From the NCBI GenBank assembly GCA_934702165.1, contig CAKUYG010000016.1, positions 1-20,819 on the forward strand: DNA of 20,819 nt. Reading direction: 5' to 3'. The notes beneath the pieces were generated by a model. It did not search any database and had not been told where the DNA came from. It saw only the letters and a program-made list of their open reading frames with translations. Shown piece after piece: positions 8,652 to 16,392 of the stretch. The number at the start of each line of letters is the position of its first letter. Within the stretch, counting starts at the first letter, position 1. This stretch comes from an uncultured Bacteroidales bacterium. GTDB lineage: Bacteria; Bacteroidota; Bacteroidia; Bacteroidales; UBA932. The position numbers and the translations under genes are program-made.

Positions 8652-8678
8652 AAGGCCTCCCTCTGTACGGGAGGCCTT
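8652..8678 (-). terminator. Strong intrinsic terminator of the BACON-protease-lipocalin operon
   Basis: A perfect 10-bp stem, AAGGCCTCCC (8652-8661) with GGGAGGCCTT (8669-8678), encloses a 7-nt loop. On the minus strand it is followed by a T run (TTTTTC). It lies 24 nt after the stop of the last operon gene and insulates it from GH127. Confidence 0.9.
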
Positions 8679-8702
8679 CAAATCAACCGAAACGGGGCGG
8701 AC

Positions 8703-9173
8703 CTAAAGCAGCCGTCCGCCCTCCATTCCTCGGGCCTTGGTGACAAGCTTCGCGCCCACCTTGGCCTCCTCCGGCACAGCCTGCTTCATATATTCCTGAG
8801 TCTCACGCACTTCCCCGATGCTCGTCAGCACCAGACGTCCGGCGCTTCCGTCGTACTCATACTCATAGCTGCTTCCCCACGGGGTGCCGTCGCTGTAAGC
8901 GCCTTCCAATGTCTCCCAGTCCGCAGAATAAGTCCCGGTGTACTTCTGCCAGCGCGGGCTCTGGACCTTCTGCCATAGGATGAAAGTCCCGTCAGCACCG
9001 AGATCCAGATATGCATCGTAGTCCGTCGGTGTCTGCCCTTCGAAAGACACGAGATGCCACTCCCCCGCTATCGTCTCGGCTGCAGTAGGAGAATTCTTCT
9101 TGCAGCCGGACAAAAGCAGGGCGCCTAAAAGGCCCAGACTGAGCAAAGCGGTTTTTATTGTGTTTCTGTACAT
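8703..9173 (-). CDS. Lipocalin-like lipoprotein
   Basis: A 156-residue protein with a lipoprotein signal peptide; the lipobox LLSGC gives a lipidated C24. The mature part, from IAGEWHLVSFEGQ onward, has the short Gly-x-Trp beginning and the alternating beta-strand pattern of small bacterial lipocalin-like domains (about residues 35-125): GTFILWQ, KYTGTYSADWETL, YEYEYDGSAGRLVLTS. The Gly-x-Trp is the structural signature of the fold; the ligand cannot be inferred. It is the third gene of the operon, starting 12 nt after the protease stop, and is followed by a strong terminator. It may bind a peptide or lipid product or act as an accessory to the two preceding lipoproteins; that is inference from position only. 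Confidence 0.8.
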   Translation of the reverse strand: MYRNTIKTALLSLGLLGALLLSGCKKNSPTAAETIAGEWHLVSFEGQTPTDYDAYLDLGADGTFILWQKVQSPRWQKYTGTYSADWETLEGAYSDGTPWGSSYEYEYDGSAGRLVLTSIGEVRETQEYMKQAVPEEAKVGAKLVTKARGMEGGRLL

Positions 9174-9185
9174 ATTCGTTCGTTT

Positions 9186-11210
9186 TTATAACCATCCTCC
9201 ATTGCTGCTCGCAGCGCTACGGGAGATGATGGCGAAAGTCTTCTTCACCTCAATGCCGCCCATTTCCGCGCCGCTGCCAGGCTTGTCACCTCCGGCAACA
9301 GCCGTCACGGTGACCTTGGCCGAACCGGGCTTGCCGCAAAAAATCACAAGATTACCATCCTCCACGCGTGGAGTTCCCTGCACATCCAGCCTTCCCATAT
9401 CAGCCTTGTCCATATTGACAGACAAATACGTAAGACCGGCATAGCCCTGTCCGAAATACGCGGACAGAGGCAACTCTTCCTCCTTGCCGGCCACCAGCCT
9501 CAGGCAAGGCGTACCTTCTATCTGCATCAGCAGCTGAAAAGCATCCACAGCCCCGCTCCCCATCTTGTGGTAATAATTCTTGTAATTGTCGTTCTTCGAC
9601 ATGGCCCCGTCGATGTCGTTGACTGACGTGAGCAGCATGTCCCTGAACTCAGGCATGGTGAACTTCTTGCCGAGCTGCACCGCATAAGAGAGCCCCAACG
9701 CCGCGACACCGGAGACATGCGGACACGCCATTGACGTACCCTGAGAGAAGCCATAGTCCTCTCCGCCGTTCACCTCCGAAGGCATGGTGGAAAGTATCTG
9801 GGAAGAAGTCCTGCTCTTGTCCACAGCTATAAGGTAATCTCCGCCGGGAGCCGCAATGTTGCAGCCCGGGCCGAAGTTTGTATAATAGGCAGGCATGAAG
9901 TTCGGAGCGAAAGCCGTCACAGAGATGTAATCACGATACGCCCCCGGATAGGCGGAACGGGGCGCCGCATCATTGCCTGATGCGAATATCGCCAGGTTTC
10001 CATACGAGAGCGCAGGACAATTGGCCTTGTGTTTCGTGAAATAATCGATCGCCTCCTTCTCAAGACTGCTGAGTGAGGTATACTGGTTGTCCGAGACGAA
10101 ACGTCCGGAACTGTAACCGTAGGAGCATTGTATGATGGCAGCACCCATATCGGCCGCATAGCGTATCGCACGCGCTATCGCCACAGCCGAGCCGGTCTTG
10201 TTCATGTCCTCACCGGAGAAAATCTGGCAGGACATGAGCCTCACTCCGTCTCCCTTACCGCTGCCTCCGGCAATACCGGCAACACCCTTGCCGTTGTTGT
10301 TGACAGCTGCCACAGTCCCTGCGACATGAGTTCCGTGCCCGGAATCACCCTTGTTCTGGCCGGCCACCCAATACTCCTTGTTCCAGCTAATCGGACCGTT
10401 CGTGACAAAGTTCATCCCGTAGATGTCGTCCACATAGCCGTTTCCGTCATCATCCACACCTTTCTGCCCGTTTCGCTCGGCCTCGTTGACCCACATGTTT
10501 GCCCGCAGGTCCGGGTGGCTGTATTTCACACCCTCGTCGACGATGGCCACAACCACGCTCGGGTCACCCCCAGTAAGCGCCCATGCCGGGTCGGCATTGA
10601 TGTCCGCTCCGGCCACAGCCCCCACGGCCACATCGGAAGAACCGGAGTTGTTGTAATGCCACTGCTGCGGCAGCAGCGGGTCGTCGAACATGGTCTCCGT
10701 ACCGGCCGCAAGAGGCCTGGCAGCACTATGGTACGGGGTGATCTTCTCCCAGTTGCGCTGCATCTGTACGTCAAACTCCACAGCCTCGACCTCCCCCAAT
10801 GCAGACAGGCAGAGCGCAGCCTCATCCAGATCGGCATCATCACTGAAATGGACAATGTACCAGCGGTGCAGTCCGGCCTCACGCGCCTCCTGCTCAAACT
10901 TTGGGATCAACGGGAAAACCCTCTCCAGCGAGGAAACCCCGAGTTCATCAAGAACATCGTCCACAGCCCCGATCCCGGAGCGGGTCAACGGTTCACCGGA
11001 GCGGGTATGGACGGTCTGTTCAAGGCTCGACACGGCCTCGTCGCCGAAGCGCACTATGAGCCGGCCGGTACCTGCATTTTCAGAAGAATGGATGATTTTT
11101 TCCTGCACGCAAGACGGCACGGGTAATCCCGTGCCGCTTTCCAATGTTTCAGTACAGGAGATTGCAGCCAACGCGATAGCCGCCAGTGCAACTGCTGATC
11201 CTGCTTTCAT
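9186..11210 (-). CDS. Subtilisin-like S8 serine peptidase, lipoprotein
   Basis: A 674-residue protein beginning with a lipoprotein signal (AAISC, lipidated C19). Residues about 45-165 form a prodomain-like region, including GRLIVRFGDE and a VEAVEFD strand typical of S8 inhibitory prodomains. The S8 domain (about 200-560) has the complete triad: D225 in VAIVDEGVKYSHPDL, H292 in SGHGTHVAG and S493 in SQGTSMACPHVSG, with oxyanion N413 in ASGND. A Ca-binding-like DDDGNGYVDD sits at about 253-262. The C-terminal 110 residues form a beta-rich Ig-like module without a visible type IX secretion tail. Anchoring by the N-terminal lipid, on the periplasmic or outer face, is therefore expected. It starts 3 nt after the stop of the BACON lipoprotein, implying translational coupling. 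Substrate unknown. Confidence 0.95.
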   Translation of the reverse strand: MKAGSAVALAAIALAAISCTETLESGTGLPVPSCVQEKIIHSSENAGTGRLIVRFGDEAVSSLEQTVHTRSGEPLTRSGIGAVDDVLDELGVSSLERVFPLIPKFEQEAREAGLHRWYIVHFSDDADLDEAALCLSALGEVEAVEFDVQMQRNWEKITPYHSAARPLAAGTETMFDDPLLPQQWHYNNSGSSDVAVGAVAGADINADPAWALTGGDPSVVVAIVDEGVKYSHPDLRANMWVNEAERNGQKGVDDDGNGYVDDIYGMNFVTNGPISWNKEYWVAGQNKGDSGHGTHVAGTVAAVNNNGKGVAGIAGGSGKGDGVRLMSCQIFSGEDMNKTGSAVAIARAIRYAADMGAAIIQCSYGYSSGRFVSDNQYTSLSSLEKEAIDYFTKHKANCPALSYGNLAIFASGNDAAPRSAYPGAYRDYISVTAFAPNFMPAYYTNFGPGCNIAAPGGDYLIAVDKSRTSSQILSTMPSEVNGGEDYGFSQGTSMACPHVSGVAALGLSYAVQLGKKFTMPEFRDMLLTSVNDIDGAMSKNDNYKNYYHKMGSGAVDAFQLLMQIEGTPCLRLVAGKEEELPLSAYFGQGYAGLTYLSVNMDKADMGRLDVQGTPRVEDGNLVIFCGKPGSAKVTVTAVAGGDKPGSGAEMGGIEVKKTFAIISRSAASSNGGWL

Positions 11211-11213
11211 AAA

Positions 11214-12800
11214 TTACTCTTTGCTTGATGAACTGCCAGTGCCGTCCATGATCTCCACATGACCGCTGTAGCTGGCCGTGATCTTGTGTTTACGGGAATC
11301 TACAAGCACGTAGGAGATCTTGTACTCTCCCTCGCCGGTCTTCTCTATATCGAGATATGATTCCTCCACCGGCTGGCCGAGGATGGCCTGATCGTAGTTG
11401 TTGATCTCCGGATTCCAGTGCTTGCAGGCCATGCCGTAGTATGCAGGCTTGAGGTAATATCCGCGCTCGGCTGTGCCGCGCACTCCCTTCCTCGGCTCGG
11501 AAGCGATGGTATACCTGCCCTCAGGAATGGTGTCACGTGCTGCGAAGAAAGTGGCGAAGACATCATATCCAGCTGCCAACTGGTCTGCGCTCCAAAGTTC
11601 AAGCCCCCAGACAGGGGTACCGAAATCCGCTGTTCCGCCATATTTGAGGTATGCAGCACGCACCTTGCCGAGGTCGTAGTCCTCATCAAGGAAGTCGTCA
11701 TCGAAATAGTATACATTCCAGTCACGCCAGTTGTTCTCGAATTCGAGCTTGCCGGAATACTCGAATGTGAAAGTGCCGCTGTCAGAAGCCACCTGATATT
11801 CGCCCCACTCAGGATCGACTACAGTGGTCATCACGAAGCATCCAAGGGAGCCCTTGATGGTATATGTTCCTCCTGCATAGGCTACTTCCAATGTGCCGCC
11901 ATCTTCCTTGACATAATTGACGGACTCGGATACTACAAGACCGTTCTTCTTGATATAGAAGCGAGTCCCTTCCAGAGCGTACTGGTTGTTAGGAGCTATG
12001 GTTCCGACTGCCGTATAGTTGTTCTTGTAAGGCTGCACGGCGATATAACTGCGGGCCGGCAGGATGATGTTGTTGTAGTCGGGCTTCTCCTCATAGAAAA
12101 TCACCGTGGCGCCGATCTCGGTCTGCTCATCAATGGATTTGCTGAACTCGACCTTGTAGGCGTTGTTGTAATCACCGCCCTCATAGCTTGCCTTGGCAGT
12201 GTCGAAGACATAGGCCGTGCTGAAAGACACTTTTTTCTCCGGGCTCTTCGGGCCCTCGCCCAGACCGTTCTCTCCGGCCACGGTATAAGTACCGGCCACC
12301 ACGGTCTCCAAGCTGCGCTCTTCAGTGTTCTGTACCTCCTTGCCGTCGCGGTACCATTTATATGTCTGCGCGTGCGGAATTTCAGCTACGCTCAGGACAA
12401 TGGTCTCACCTGCGGCGCCCTGCTCCTTTCCCTCTATGGCCCCGGCCGCCTCCGGAACTTTGAGCACGTAAGCTTCCTGGGCAATGATGACCTCGCTGGT
12501 CAGGCCGCCTCCGAGCACCTTGACGGTAGCCTTACGCGCCTCCTCCACTTTATTGGCGCTCACCGTCACCACGAGGGTGGCGTTGCCGCTTCCCTTTTCC
12601 GGCTGAACAAGCACCCAGTCAGCGGATGAAGTCGCCGTCCAGTCTGTATTGGACTCGACAGACATGCTCACTTCCTGCCCTTCCGCAGGGATCGCCTCTG
12701 ACTCGTAGATCAGATTCAATATTACCTCGTCTTTCTTACATGCCGAAAGACCGATGAAGATAGCCATCAAGGCTACGAACCGATAGATGTTTTTTTTCAT
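11214..12800 (-). CDS. BACON / Ig-like domain lipoprotein
   Basis: A 528-residue protein; the ATG at 12800 (MKKNIYRF) starts a signal peptide with lipobox GLSAC, lipidated at C21. Residues about 37-110 are a BACON domain, seen in SNTDWTATSSADWVLVQPEKG and the closing VTVSANKVEEARKATVKV then EVIIAQEA. Residues about 111-193 are an Ig-like/PKD-like domain (YKWYRDGKEV, GTYTVAGENGLGEG). The remainder (about 200-520) is not recognised but looks like two diverged copies of one beta-rich unit: ILPARSYI then GGTYTIKGSLGCF, versus TIPEGRYTI then KHKITASYSGHV. BACON domains usually act as spacers or ligand-binding modules on surface glycan- or protein-processing proteins of Bacteroidales. It is the first gene of the protease operon and may capture substrate for the protease, which is inference. 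Confidence 0.88.
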   Translation of the reverse strand: MKKNIYRFVALMAIFIGLSACKKDEVILNLIYESEAIPAEGQEVSMSVESNTDWTATSSADWVLVQPEKGSGNATLVVTVSANKVEEARKATVKVLGGGLTSEVIIAQEAYVLKVPEAAGAIEGKEQGAAGETIVLSVAEIPHAQTYKWYRDGKEVQNTEERSLETVVAGTYTVAGENGLGEGPKSPEKKVSFSTAYVFDTAKASYEGGDYNNAYKVEFSKSIDEQTEIGATVIFYEEKPDYNNIILPARSYIAVQPYKNNYTAVGTIAPNNQYALEGTRFYIKKNGLVVSESVNYVKEDGGTLEVAYAGGTYTIKGSLGCFVMTTVVDPEWGEYQVASDSGTFTFEYSGKLEFENNWRDWNVYYFDDDFLDEDYDLGKVRAAYLKYGGTADFGTPVWGLELWSADQLAAGYDVFATFFAARDTIPEGRYTIASEPRKGVRGTAERGYYLKPAYYGMACKHWNPEINNYDQAILGQPVEESYLDIEKTGEGEYKISYVLVDSRKHKITASYSGHVEIMDGTGSSSSKE

Positions 12801-12822
12801 ACTGTAATACACTTGAATTTTT

Positions 12823-12896
12823 GCCAAATATAATTTTCGGCTTCGCCAAATGCAAGTGCCTAGTATTCTCATTATGGCAAATTGTCAAAATGAGAA
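12823..12896. promoter_or_regulatory. Candidate operon promoter with repeat elements
   Basis: Between the regulator stop (12910) and the operon start (12800): TATATTTG (minus strand, 12832-12825) fits the Bacteroides -7 box, and CTTG (12856-12853) lies 20 bp further upstream as a possible -33 element. GCCAAAT occurs at 12823-12829 and 12845-12851, and GGCAAAT at 12876-12882 (plus-strand reading), spaced 22 and 31 bp, close to two and three helical turns. TTCTCATT (12866-12873) and AATGAGAA (12889-12896) form an 8-bp inverted repeat. Direct repeats on one helix face are what AraC-type regulators usually bind. Confidence 0.5.
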
Positions 12897-12909
12897 AACT
12901 TCGCACTGC

Positions 12910-14589
12910 TCAGTTTGAGAACCGCTTACGGTACTGCGATGGAGATGTGCCTTTGATCGCCTGGAACAGGCGATAGAAAGTGGAAAGGGACGTGAAGCCC
13001 AGTCCTGAGGCCACAGCCTTGATGGGAGTCTGGTCAGAAGGGTCTGAGAGGATGGTGGCCGCTTCCTCTATCCTGTAAGAATTGATATAATGCACAAAGG
13101 AAAGCCCGGTATAGCGCTGTATCACCTCTGTCAGGTAGGTCCGGTTTGTCTGTAGCCGGTCCGCCACGCTCTCCCGGGTAAGACCGGGATCACGATACAG
13201 TTTATCATACGTCATCAGCTTCTGGAGGCCCTCGAAAAGATCGCGCATCCTGCCCTCCTGCGAATCACTCTCCTCTGAGCGTCTGGACTTCGCTTCAGGC
13301 TGCCTGCCATCAAGCTGCTCCTGGAAGCGCTTCAGCATCTGGATGTTCTGCTTGTTCTTCCGATAATAGAGCACGCCTCCCAGAGCGATGAGCACGAGGA
13401 TGAAGACCGAACTGATGAGAACCGCCGTAAACTTGTGTTTCCAGCGCAACTCCTCCATCTCATGCTCTTTCAAGCCGTTTTCGTACCGCTCCCGCTCATA
13501 CTTCATCTTCATCTCGTTCACTGCCCTCTCCTTTTTCATACTGAAAAGGCTGTCGGATTCCGCATGGAAATACTTGTAGCAGTCGAGCGCCCGCCTATAA
13601 TCACCGGATTTTTCGTACAACTCCGCAAGGCTGCGATAGACCAGATACGACTTCGATGAACGGTTGGCATGCCTGGAAATGCGCAATGCCTGCTGAAGCA
13701 GGGTGATGGCGGAGTCTGTCTGACCGCGTCGGCCCAAGTAGGCGGCATAGCCCACGTGCGCATCAATATCCGAGAACCGACCGGAATCCTCCCCTTCGGA
13801 AAGCGCCTTGCGATAATAGCTTACCGCTTGGTCTTCTTTCCCTTTGGCAGAAAGGATGTCCCCATAGAGAGCATATACTCCACGCTGGTCGCCATAGTAG
13901 TCCACCTGATCCAGGACTTTGTCTATATAGTGACCGGCACTGTCGCACTGCCCCAACATCTCATACATATACGCAGAGAGCACCGCCCCGAGATAACGGG
14001 CAAACGGATGATTGTTCTCCTCTCCGAACCGGTATACGTCCAGCGCATAAGGCAGGCCGGATTCGTCTCGCCGCATATAATAGGCAAGGGCAAGATTGCT
14101 TTCCAGCGGGAAGAGACGGCTCTTGTCATCACATCTCCGCGCATAGTCTATGCCTTCCGTCAAACTGCCGATAGCCTTCTCATAATCCATCTGAGCAAAA
14201 GCCTGATAGGCGCCCTCGGTGTTGTAAAGAGTGGCCAGAGCCCACCAGTCTTGCTCGCTTCTGGCCATCTTCTCACCCATGGAAATATATTTCCACATCG
14301 AGTCTTCCTGACCTGTACGCAGATAGAAGCTCTGCGCCTTGGCCACCATGCCGTAGAGCTGCACCTTGGTATCCTGCGTGTGCATCCCATAGCGGTAGAG
14401 GCTGGCGGCCAGACTGTCGATGGCATCCACATCCTGCGTGGCCAGACCCTCTTTGAGTTCGTTGCGCAGGACTTCCACCCTGGCGGAAGCGCCGTCATCC
14501 GCACGCCGGACTTCACGACGTGAGCAGGCAGAAAACAGCATCGCCGCGGTCACGGCGGCAAGCATCAGGATATTGACCTTACTGCGCAT
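12910..14589 (-). CDS. TPR-transmembrane-AraC membrane-anchored transcription regulator
   Basis: A 559-residue protein. It has an N-terminal signal with a lipobox-like LFSAC (C22), then about 330 residues of helical TPR-type repeats (for example EDQAVSYYRKALSEGE and YRRALDCYKYFHAESD), a charged coiled coil, one membrane helix (about 387-408), a short linker and a C-terminal AraC-type HTH (about 460-556). The HTH is visible in TRESVADRLQTNRTYLTEVI and SLSTFYRLFQAIKGTSPSQY. The layout suggests a periplasmic TPR sensor and a cytoplasmic DNA-binding domain in one chain; no kinase or receiver is present. Its ATG (14589) lies inside the 3' end of greA (11-nt overlap), so translation is probably coupled. 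It is encoded immediately upstream of the BACON-protease operon, its most likely target. Confidence 0.9.
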   Translation of the reverse strand: MRSKVNILMLAAVTAAMLFSACSRREVRRADDGASARVEVLRNELKEGLATQDVDAIDSLAASLYRYGMHTQDTKVQLYGMVAKAQSFYLRTGQEDSMWKYISMGEKMARSEQDWWALATLYNTEGAYQAFAQMDYEKAIGSLTEGIDYARRCDDKSRLFPLESNLALAYYMRRDESGLPYALDVYRFGEENNHPFARYLGAVLSAYMYEMLGQCDSAGHYIDKVLDQVDYYGDQRGVYALYGDILSAKGKEDQAVSYYRKALSEGEDSGRFSDIDAHVGYAAYLGRRGQTDSAITLLQQALRISRHANRSSKSYLVYRSLAELYEKSGDYRRALDCYKYFHAESDSLFSMKKERAVNEMKMKYERERYENGLKEHEMEELRWKHKFTAVLISSVFILVLIALGGVLYYRKNKQNIQMLKRFQEQLDGRQPEAKSRRSEESDSQEGRMRDLFEGLQKLMTYDKLYRDPGLTRESVADRLQTNRTYLTEVIQRYTGLSFVHYINSYRIEEAATILSDPSDQTPIKAVASGLGFTSLSTFYRLFQAIKGTSPSQYRKRFSN

Positions 14590-15052
14590 CGACGGTCACA
14601 CTTTCAATTCTCAGCTGAAACGTCCCCGACGGAGCATGTACATCCACCACATCCCCGGCTTTCCCGCCCATAAGAGCTTCACCGATAGGGGACTTCAGGG
14701 AAATTTTCCCTTCCTGGAGATTCATCTCGTGAGGGCTGACAACCGTATACGTCATCCTGGCTCCAGTCTTCAGGTTGGTGAACTCCACCCGGCTCAGGAG
14801 ATTGACCTCGCCCTGCGGCAGCTTGTCCGTGTCGATGACCCTCGAGAACTGGAGAACCTTCTGCAGAAAGCGTATACGGCTGATGGCCTTGGCCTGGGCA
14901 CGGCGCGCAGTACGGTACTCGGCGTTGTCGCTCAAGTCCCCTTGGGCACGCGCCTCGCAGAGTTCATCCTTGATCCTCGGATACTCCTCATCAATCAGTT
15001 GTTTGAGCTCGGCGACAATCTGGTCGTGACGCTCCTTCGACAGATATTCCAT
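14579..15052 (-). CDS. greA: Transcription elongation factor GreA
   Basis: A 157-residue protein, the normal GreA length (about 158). The ATG at 15052 (MEYLSKERHDQI) is preferred over an upstream in-frame ATG that would add 24 atypical residues. The N-terminal antiparallel coiled coil (about 1-75) carries the acidic tip in GDLSDNAEY, the residues that reach into the RNA polymerase secondary channel. The C-terminal FKBP-like domain ends with ISLKSPIGEALMGGKAGD, the conserved GreA/GreB signature. It rescues backtracked polymerase by stimulating transcript cleavage. Placing a specialised membrane regulator in an 11-nt overlap behind this housekeeping gene is unusual. Confidence 0.96.
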   Translation of the reverse strand: MEYLSKERHDQIVAELKQLIDEEYPRIKDELCEARAQGDLSDNAEYRTARRAQAKAISRIRFLQKVLQFSRVIDTDKLPQGEVNLLSRVEFTNLKTGARMTYTVVSPHEMNLQEGKISLKSPIGEALMGGKAGDVVDVHAPSGTFQLRIESVTVDAQ

Positions 15053-15070
15053 AACGTGTGCCTTTTCCTG

Positions 15071-15078
15071 CAAATATA
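15071..15078 (-). promoter_or_regulatory. Candidate greA -7 promoter box
   Basis: TATATTTG on the minus strand, 18 nt upstream of the greA ATG, matches the Bacteroides TAnnTTTG consensus. A convincing -33 TTTG is not seen; TTAG lies about 20 bp upstream. If real, it would drive greA and the overlapping regulator. Confidence 0.45.
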
Positions 15079-15098
15079 AGCAGAATCCGGCAGCTTGT

Positions 15099-15161
15099 CT
15101 AAATGTGTTTTTTACAAAAAACATTTTAGTAGTGTTTTTGTTTTATTCAAAAAACACTACT
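15099..15161. promoter_or_regulatory. Twin T/A-rich inverted repeats upstream of the ATPase gene
   Basis: Two adjacent inverted repeats. The first is imperfect: CTAAATGTGTTTTTT pairs with AAAAAACATTTTAG (15099-15129). The second is a perfect 12-bp stem: AGTAGTGTTTTT (15128-15139) with AAAAACACTACT (15150-15161). Together they give four units of AAAAAACA or its complement, at 15106, 15116, 15133 and 15149. They lie between divergent greA and the ATPase gene and could be operator sites or terminator-like hairpins. Confidence 0.55.
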
Positions 15162-15165
15162 TTTG
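15158..15165 (+). promoter_or_regulatory. Candidate -7 box of the ATPase gene
   Basis: TACTTTTG fits TAnnTTTG and lies 19 nt before the ATG at 15185. A TTTG (15137-15140) lies 17 bp upstream, slightly closer than the usual 19-21 bp. The box overlaps the right arm of the second inverted repeat, so a protein bound there would block it. Confidence 0.4.
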
Positions 15166-15184
15166 TGTCATCAAAAACCAAAAG

Positions 15185-16390
15185 ATGGAGAAGTTATTTC
15201 AACGGCACGATGATTATATGAGAGTCACACCGACAGACTATGTTCGCGACTTCATGAGACGAGTCAACTGGGACAGCAGGCTCATATGCATAAAAGGGCC
15301 GAAAGGTGTCGGAAAATCCACACTGCTCAAGCAACGGATCAAACTCAACTACGCTGAAGGCGACCGGCACATCCTTTACTGTTCGGCCGATTCCGGATAC
15401 TTTTCCAACCACACCTTGCTGGACACGGCTGAAGACTTTGTCAAAATCGGAGGCACACACCTTTTCATTGACGAAATCCACAAATACGACAAATGGAGCG
15501 TGGAAATAAAGGAGATCTATGATCTCTATCCCCAACTGCATGTGGTCTTGAGCGGGAGTTCCCTGCTGGCTCTGAAAACCGGTCTGGCGGATCTTTCCCG
15601 CCGAATGCTGCAGTACGACATGCCCGGGCTGTCTTTCCGAGAATATCTGCATCTCGAAAAGGGCTTTGACCTGCACCCGGTAGAGCTTGAAGGACTGCTT
15701 GAAAAGCCCTCCACTTTCTGTACGCGAGTGAGGGAACGCTGCAATCCACTTGAACATTTCCCGGAATACATCAAAAAAGGGTACTATCCATTTTACTTTG
15801 AAGACAGGGTAGCCTACGCACCGAGAGTGGAAAATGTCGTCAATTTCACCATAGAGAATGAACTGACATCACAGTGCGGTGTGGACATGGCAAACACACG
15901 CAAGATAAAGGCTCTGATGCAAATCATCTCAGGGATGATACCCTTTGATGTCGACATAGCGAAAATGTCCCGCAATCTCGGCCTGCAAAGACTAACCCTA
16001 CTGCAATATCTCAAACATCTTGAGGACGCATATCTGATACGGCGACTGTTCGCCAACCTATTATCTACCAGAGATTTGCAGAAACCGAACAAAATTCTGC
16101 TGGACAATCCGAATCTTATATATGCCCTATGCCCGACCACCCCAGAGATTGGGACTGTGAGGGAAACATTCTTCTGCAACCAGCTTGCATCCGCCGGACA
16201 TGTGGTGGAATATGGTGGCATGAAGACGGCAGACTTCAGGATTGACGGCAAATACGTCATTGAAGTAGGAGGAAAAGACAAGGGATACTCGCAGATTGAC
16301 CGGAATGAAAACGGATATGTCGCAGCCGACGGCACCGACTCGGCCGTTTTCCGCAAAATACCACTCTGGGCATTCGGATTTCTGTACTGA
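15185..16390 (+). CDS. AAA-type ATPase with C-terminal DUF4143-like nuclease-fold domain
   Basis: A 401-residue protein; the ATG at 15185 (MEKLFQRHDDYM) lies just after the promoter-like region, and the longer in-frame start at 15095 is in intergenic repeat DNA. Walker A GPKGVGKST is at 38-46, Walker B HLFIDEIHK has D96/E97, and the sensor-like VVLSGSS is at about 120-126. A winged-helix-like middle part (KMSRNLGLQRLTLLQYLKHL) precedes a C-terminal region with E327, D350 and E360 in YVIEVGGKDKG. This pattern resembles the PD-(D/E)XK fold of the ATPase/DUF4143 family, where it is often degenerate. Biological role unknown; members are common, mobile and frequently duplicated in Bacteroidales. 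It is solitary, with no toxin or restriction partner next to it. Its stop is 2 nt from the stop of the convergent sensor gene. Confidence 0.88.
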   Translation: MEKLFQRHDDYMRVTPTDYVRDFMRRVNWDSRLICIKGPKGVGKSTLLKQRIKLNYAEGDRHILYCSADSGYFSNHTLLDTAEDFVKIGGTHLFIDEIHKYDKWSVEIKEIYDLYPQLHVVLSGSSLLALKTGLADLSRRMLQYDMPGLSFREYLHLEKGFDLHPVELEGLLEKPSTFCTRVRERCNPLEHFPEYIKKGYYPFYFEDRVAYAPRVENVVNFTIENELTSQCGVDMANTRKIKALMQIISGMIPFDVDIAKMSRNLGLQRLTLLQYLKHLEDAYLIRRLFANLLSTRDLQKPNKILLDNPNLIYALCPTTPEIGTVRETFFCNQLASAGHVVEYGGMKTADFRIDGKYVIEVGGKDKGYSQIDRNENGYVAADGTDSAVFRKIPLWAFGFLY

Positions 16391-16392
16391 CT

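Noticed and set aside
9186..11210. Type IX secretion C-terminal domain on the S8 protease
   Set aside because: The protein has a lipobox at the N-terminus and ends SSNGGWL, without the Gly-rich, KxxxK/R-terminated sorting domain.
15185..16390. Toxin-antitoxin or restriction system around the ATPase
   Set aside because: Neighbours are greA (divergent) and the HTCS (convergent); no methylase, toxin or small partner gene is present.
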